Below, piece after piece: positions 6,812-8,291 of a stretch of DNA of 8,291 bases. Position 1 is the stretch's first letter. Every line of letters begins with the position of its first letter. Source of the stretch: Gammaproteobacteria bacterium. Its GTDB lineage: Bacteria > Pseudomonadota > Gammaproteobacteria > SZUA-229. The notes beneath the pieces are model-generated. The model searched no databases. It was given only the letters and a program-made list of their open reading frames with translations, and was not told the DNA's origin. The stretch spans positions 1-8,291 of the forward strand of contig JAPHRB010000131.1 of NCBI GenBank assembly GCA_026197015.1, written 5' to 3'. The position numbers were made by a program, and so were the translations under genes.

Positions 6812-7819
6812 TTACACAAATGGTCTGGCCATTTTCATAGGACTTTTCTGCAATTTATCCATTTCACGCACCTGAGCTCTCACCGCATCCCGCCAGTCTT
6901 GCTTAGGGTGGTAATTAAGTCTTTCTGTTGCAATTGTGTTATCCACAGCCACTTCTTCAAGCAAATGCACAATACTACGCGTAATTAACGGCTCCCACGG
7001 AACAACAGGATTAAGCATTTCCATTAACCAGGCAAATGAGTACGCAATAAAAAACGGAACTTTATAAAACGGCTTCGGATAAGCAAATTCATTATGTATA
7101 AACTCTATCACCTCTCTTACGCATGGCACCTCTCGACCCACCGCATTAAATGATTCATAAGCCGTTAAACCCTCTGCAAGTGCAGCACATTTCATTGCCT
7201 CACCTATATCACTACCACTGATTATCGGCAAACTGGTTCTTCCATTTGCAATCCAGGGAACCAGATGCGTTTTTAAACGTGGCAATAAAATGGGTAAAAC
7301 CCCAAGACCATAATGTTCACCTGCAAAAATACCCAGTCGCATATTTACAATGCAGGTATCATTATTTGCTTTCGCGCGCATAGTGTTTTCAACTTTTATA
7401 ACGTTGCACAAATGCGGCCAGTAGTTTCTAGAAATCCCCTGACTAAGCGCATCGTGAGAAGTATCTGGTGAAGCTGCACTGGTTGTGCTCACATTAATAA
7501 AACGTGATATCCGCCTGGCAACAACCTTATCAATTAATTTTAAGGTGGGTTCAAGATATAACGCCTGTGATTCTTTCTTGTGCTGCCATAGAGACGTCCA
7601 GGCCATCGCATTACAAACAATATCAACACCCTCTAACATTTCGTCCAGATAAGTTTCATCCCGAAAATCACCTTGCCGAACTTCACCCTTAAACCCGGTA
7701 ATTAATTTAGACTTATCTCGACAGGCAGCTATCAGCTTAACCCCATCCAGCTTCATTAAATTTTTTAAGGTGTGCGTGCCTACAAAACCATTAGCGCCAG
7801 TAACAAGAATCGTTTTCAT
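6812..7819 (-). CDS. Extended short-chain dehydrogenase, 3-beta-HSD-like, with Cys for catalytic Tyr
   Basis: A 335-residue NAD(P)-dependent epimerase/dehydratase-type protein. The N-terminus has the Rossmann signature TGANGFVG (7-14), an acidic GDFRD near 50-54 and INVSTTSA (108-115), where the catalytic Ser/Thr sits. The C-terminal half (FFIAYSFAWLMEML at 256-269, then PWEPLITRS) resembles steroid dehydrogenase-related extended SDRs of bacteria. The usual YxxxK is CNVIK here: Lys142 is present, but position 138 is Cys (codon TGC, one base from TAC). Tyr133 nearby does not have the right spacing. The protein may be an atypical SDR, a non-redox member, or damaged. GGAC seven bases before the ATG is a plausible ribosome binding site. 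The gene starts the operon with tetR, and twin operators lie immediately upstream. Family is firm; reaction and substrate are unknown. Confidence 0.88.
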   Translation of the reverse strand: MKTILVTGANGFVGTHTLKNLMKLDGVKLIAACRDKSKLITGFKGEVRQGDFRDETYLDEMLEGVDIVCNAMAWTSLWQHKKESQALYLEPTLKLIDKVVARRISRFINVSTTSAASPDTSHDALSQGISRNYWPHLCNVIKVENTMRAKANNDTCIVNMRLGIFAGEHYGLGVLPILLPRLKTHLVPWIANGRTSLPIISGSDIGEAMKCAALAEGLTAYESFNAVGREVPCVREVIEFIHNEFAYPKPFYKVPFFIAYSFAWLMEMLNPVVPWEPLITRSIVHLLEEVAVDNTIATERLNYHPKQDWRDAVRAQVREMDKLQKSPMKMARPFV

Positions 7820-7831
7820 AATATTTGTCCA

Positions 7832-7860
7832 TTTATTTTAAGATGGTCGTCTTATATAGT
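7832..7860 (+). promoter_or_regulatory. Possible divergent promoter over the same operators
   Basis: On the plus strand, TTTATT (7832-7837) and TATAGT (7855-7860, 5 of 6 to TATAAT) are 17 bases apart and share the operator region. Initiation near 7867 would run toward the short ORF at 7901-7981. The -35 is poor, and no proven gene is served. Confidence 0.3.
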
Positions 7861-7881
7861 ATTTCAGACGACCGTCTTAAA
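7837..7881. promoter_or_regulatory. Twin palindromic operators in a 16-bp inverted repeat
   Basis: The arms at 7837-7852 and 7866-7881 are inverted copies matching at 15 of 16 positions, with 13 AT-rich bases between. Each arm is part of its own palindrome: TAAGATGGTCGTCTTA (7839-7854, one mismatched pair outside the centre) and AGACGACCGTCT (7866-7877, perfect around a central AC). The half-site is AAGACG/CGTCTT and the centres are 25 bp apart. Size and symmetry fit two TetR-type dimer sites. They lie 18 bases before the dehydrogenase start codon, so the downstream tetR product is the natural candidate to bind here and repress its own operon. Confidence 0.75.
7853..7880 (-). promoter_or_regulatory. 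Candidate promoter of the dehydrogenase-tetR operon
   Basis: On the minus strand, TTAAGA (7875-7880, 4 of 6 to TTGACA) and TATATA (7853-7858, 4 of 6 to TATAAT) are 16 bases apart. The -35 lies inside the upstream operator and the -10 overlaps the edge of the other, so a bound repressor would block polymerase. Initiation would fall near 7846, with the start codon at 7819. The elements are inferred; the overlap with the palindromes is what makes them credible. Confidence 0.45.
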
Positions 7882-7900
7882 TACAAGGTGATTCAGATCA

Positions 7901-7981
7901 ATGGGAAAAATCGTTAAATTTCACCAATATAAGATTTGTTCATATTATGAGTTGATATTAAATCTCATAAAAAGAGGGTAA
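7901..7981 (+). CDS. Short ORF of 26 codons, divergent from the dehydrogenase
   Basis: ATG at 7901 opens 26 codons ending at TAA 7979-7981. The peptide begins MGKIVKFHQYK, is basic with an aromatic and leucine-rich middle, and matches nothing I know. AAGGTG (7885-7890) sits 10 bases before the ATG and is one of the better ribosome binding sites in this window. The same frame stays open after the stop for 26 more codons (7982-8059), so this could be the start of a decayed gene as well as a leader or small-protein gene. It lies directly beyond the twin operators and could share their control. Chance occurrence is quite possible. Confidence 0.25.
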   Translation: MGKIVKFHQYKICSYYELILNLIKRG

Positions 7982-8160
7982 GTTCTAAGAAGTGTTGACG
8001 TATTATCAGGCACATCACTATCGGAGAAAAGCGAACAGGTTAGAACTGAGAATATTATATAAGCTGTCTAGAACAGGCTAAACGCTGCTGTTTAGTGCTC
8101 TACCCCTTATTAATAACAGCAAAGAAATGCCACCCCGCTAAAACCATGCTTTAAATTATC
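7982..8160. other. Non-coding stretch with several small inverted repeats
   Basis: No convincing gene was found here on either strand. Visible structure: AGTTCTAA, beginning at 7981, and TTAGAACT (8040-8047) are a perfect 8-bp inverted repeat 51 bases apart, with an inner TGTT/AACA pair (7993-7996 and 8034-8037). CTAAAC and GTTTAG (8078-8083 and 8090-8095) form a 6-bp stem with a GCTGCT loop, flanked by TAGA/TCTA (8069-8072 and 8099-8102). TGCTGTT/AACAGCA (8086-8092 and 8115-8121) is an alternative pairing. GAACAGG occurs directly repeated at 8033 and 8071. This could be a structured RNA, regulator sites or decayed sequence. Confidence 0.35.
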
Positions 8161-8180
8161 AGTTCGTATTGGTTTTATCT

Positions 8181-8206
8181 CGTTCCCATGCTCCTGCGTG
8201 GGAATG
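8181..8206. repeat. REP-like dispersed palindrome
   Basis: CGTTCCCATGC (8181-8191) and GCGTGGGAATG (8196-8206) form an 11-pair hairpin, two pairs being G-T, around the loop TCCT. The following CATA completes a sequence I recall as a common dispersed element in several gammaproteobacterial genomes (TTCCCAYGCTCCTGCGTGGGAATGCATA type), often in many intergenic copies. Such REP-like units are often linked to Y1-type RAYT transposases acting in trans; none is present here. Its identity rests on memory of the motif and the clear palindrome. The remaining bases to 8291 show no gene. Confidence 0.7.
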
Positions 8207-8291
8207 CATAGGTTTCGATGTACTAGCCCATACTCTGTACGCATTCAGGTGCATAACTTATTCCATCTTTTAAAATACAGCGAGTGAAAAC

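Noticed and set aside
7504..7692. Plus-strand 62-codon ORF
   Set aside because: It is antisense to the well-supported short-chain dehydrogenase and shows no motif.
8069..8121. Possible integron attC site from the nested repeats
   Set aside because: The core pattern does not fit the required RYYYAAC/GTTRRRY pair, and no integrase or cassette gene is nearby.
8159..8254. Minus-strand 31-codon ORF whose peptide contains MHSHAGAWER
   Set aside because: This peptide is the translation of the REP-like hairpin, a common spurious call in genomes rich in this repeat.

Overview
The window looks like chromosomal DNA of a gammaproteobacterium. Its AT-rich genes are Tas, GloB, ExoIII (XthA) and MltF homologues of the enterobacterial type, and a dispersed palindrome near the right end resembles repeats I recall from sulfur- and methane-oxidising gammaproteobacteria. 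The species cannot be fixed from the sequence alone. There is no rRNA, tRNA, CRISPR array, transposase or phage gene.

Left half (1-4311): an aldo-keto reductase (tas-like, +) converges on glyoxalase II (gloB, -). gloB diverges from exonuclease III (xthA, +), which is followed by the two-domain lytic transglycosylase mltF (+). A weak hairpin and T-tract separate mltF from a convergent iron-type alcohol dehydrogenase (-, 4315-5502). That enzyme has Gln and Ser where family members usually carry His near the metal.

Middle (5503-6192): an AT-rich divergent spacer holds a possible promoter lying almost on the dehydrogenase start codon and a 13-bp palindrome. It is followed by an unrecognised 180-aa cysteine-rich, zinc-ribbon-like protein (+).

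Right part (6193-8291): a probable two-gene minus-strand operon encodes an extended short-chain dehydrogenase whose expected catalytic Tyr is Cys, then a TetR-family regulator. The regulator reads as 152 aa only because of a one-base frameshift at a seven-A tract; restoring one base gives a normal 196-aa protein. Upstream of the operon lies a striking 16-bp inverted repeat made of two near-identical palindromic operators, with candidate promoter elements between and within them. The regulator probably binds there and controls its own operon, possibly together with a divergent 26-codon ORF. The last 472 bases hold no convincing protein gene, only this control region, several small inverted repeats and a REP-like hairpin.

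Three enzymes (tas-like, gloB, Fe-ADH) plausibly act on aldehydes or related carbonyls, but they are not one operon. The left half is ordinary housekeeping content. The most unusual material is the frameshifted regulator with its twin operators and the two oxidoreductases with changed active-site residues. I see no clear evidence of a wholly new system.
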